Source: DATDMG01 sp036518955 (GTDB taxonomy: Bacteria > Actinomycetota > Actinomycetes > Actinomycetales > Kineosporiaceae). Taken from it: 5,203 nt of DNA. The notes under the pieces were generated by a model. The model was not told the DNA's origin and ran no database searches. It saw only the letters and a list, made by a program, of their open reading frames with translations. The stretch lies in assembly GCA_036518955.1 (NCBI GenBank), contig DATDMG010000318.1:1-5203 (forward strand), given 5' to 3'. Positions 1 through 5,203 of this stretch are shown in pieces (the first letter of the stretch is position 1; the number at the start of each line of letters is the position of its first letter). A program made the position numbers and the translations under genes.

Positions 1-5203
<5,203 letters not shown>

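Overview
The window is a single, uninterrupted reading frame on the + strand (frame 3, codons starting at positions divisible by 3). It is open at both ends and encodes about 1,733 residues of a large modular polyketide synthase (PKS). GC content is very high, by eye about three quarters, and third codon positions are nearly all G or C. This points to an actinomycete, for example a Streptomyces or Micromonospora relative. The species and the natural product cannot be named from this sequence.

Domain order is: N-terminal inter-module linker (3-140), ketosynthase KS (141-1424), an AT-less KS-to-DH linker with leftover AT-flanking scaffold (about 1425-1979), dehydratase DH (1980-2750), ketoreductase KR with a structural half (2769-3386) and a catalytic half (3387-4075), a short repetitive linker (about 4076-4178), and the start of a carbon methyltransferase cMT (4179 to the end). 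The cMT is cut by the window edge, and an acyl carrier protein would be expected downstream. No acyltransferase lies between KS and DH, and the KS sequence style also matches AT-less systems. This is therefore best read as a trans-AT PKS module of the KS-DH-KR-cMT type, loaded by a separate malonyl transferase encoded elsewhere.

The predicted chemistry runs in this order. The KS condenses a malonyl unit onto the incoming chain. The cMT adds a methyl group at the alpha carbon from S-adenosylmethionine. The KR reduces the beta-ketone, with B-type (D-hydroxy) markers. The DH then removes water, giving an alpha-methyl-alpha,beta-unsaturated intermediate. The DH keeps its His/Asp catalytic pair, but a conserved motif near the active site is changed, so the last step is less certain.

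No promoter, terminator, RNA gene, insertion sequence or CRISPR array is visible. The only DNA-level repeat of note is an 18-bp tandem repeat at the KR/cMT boundary. Other long reading frames on both strands are overlap artefacts of the high GC content. I see no clearly new system here. The points worth a second look are the altered DH motif, the atypical KR tetrad position, the AT scar and the tandem repeat. Residue numbers below count the codon at 3-5 as residue 1.
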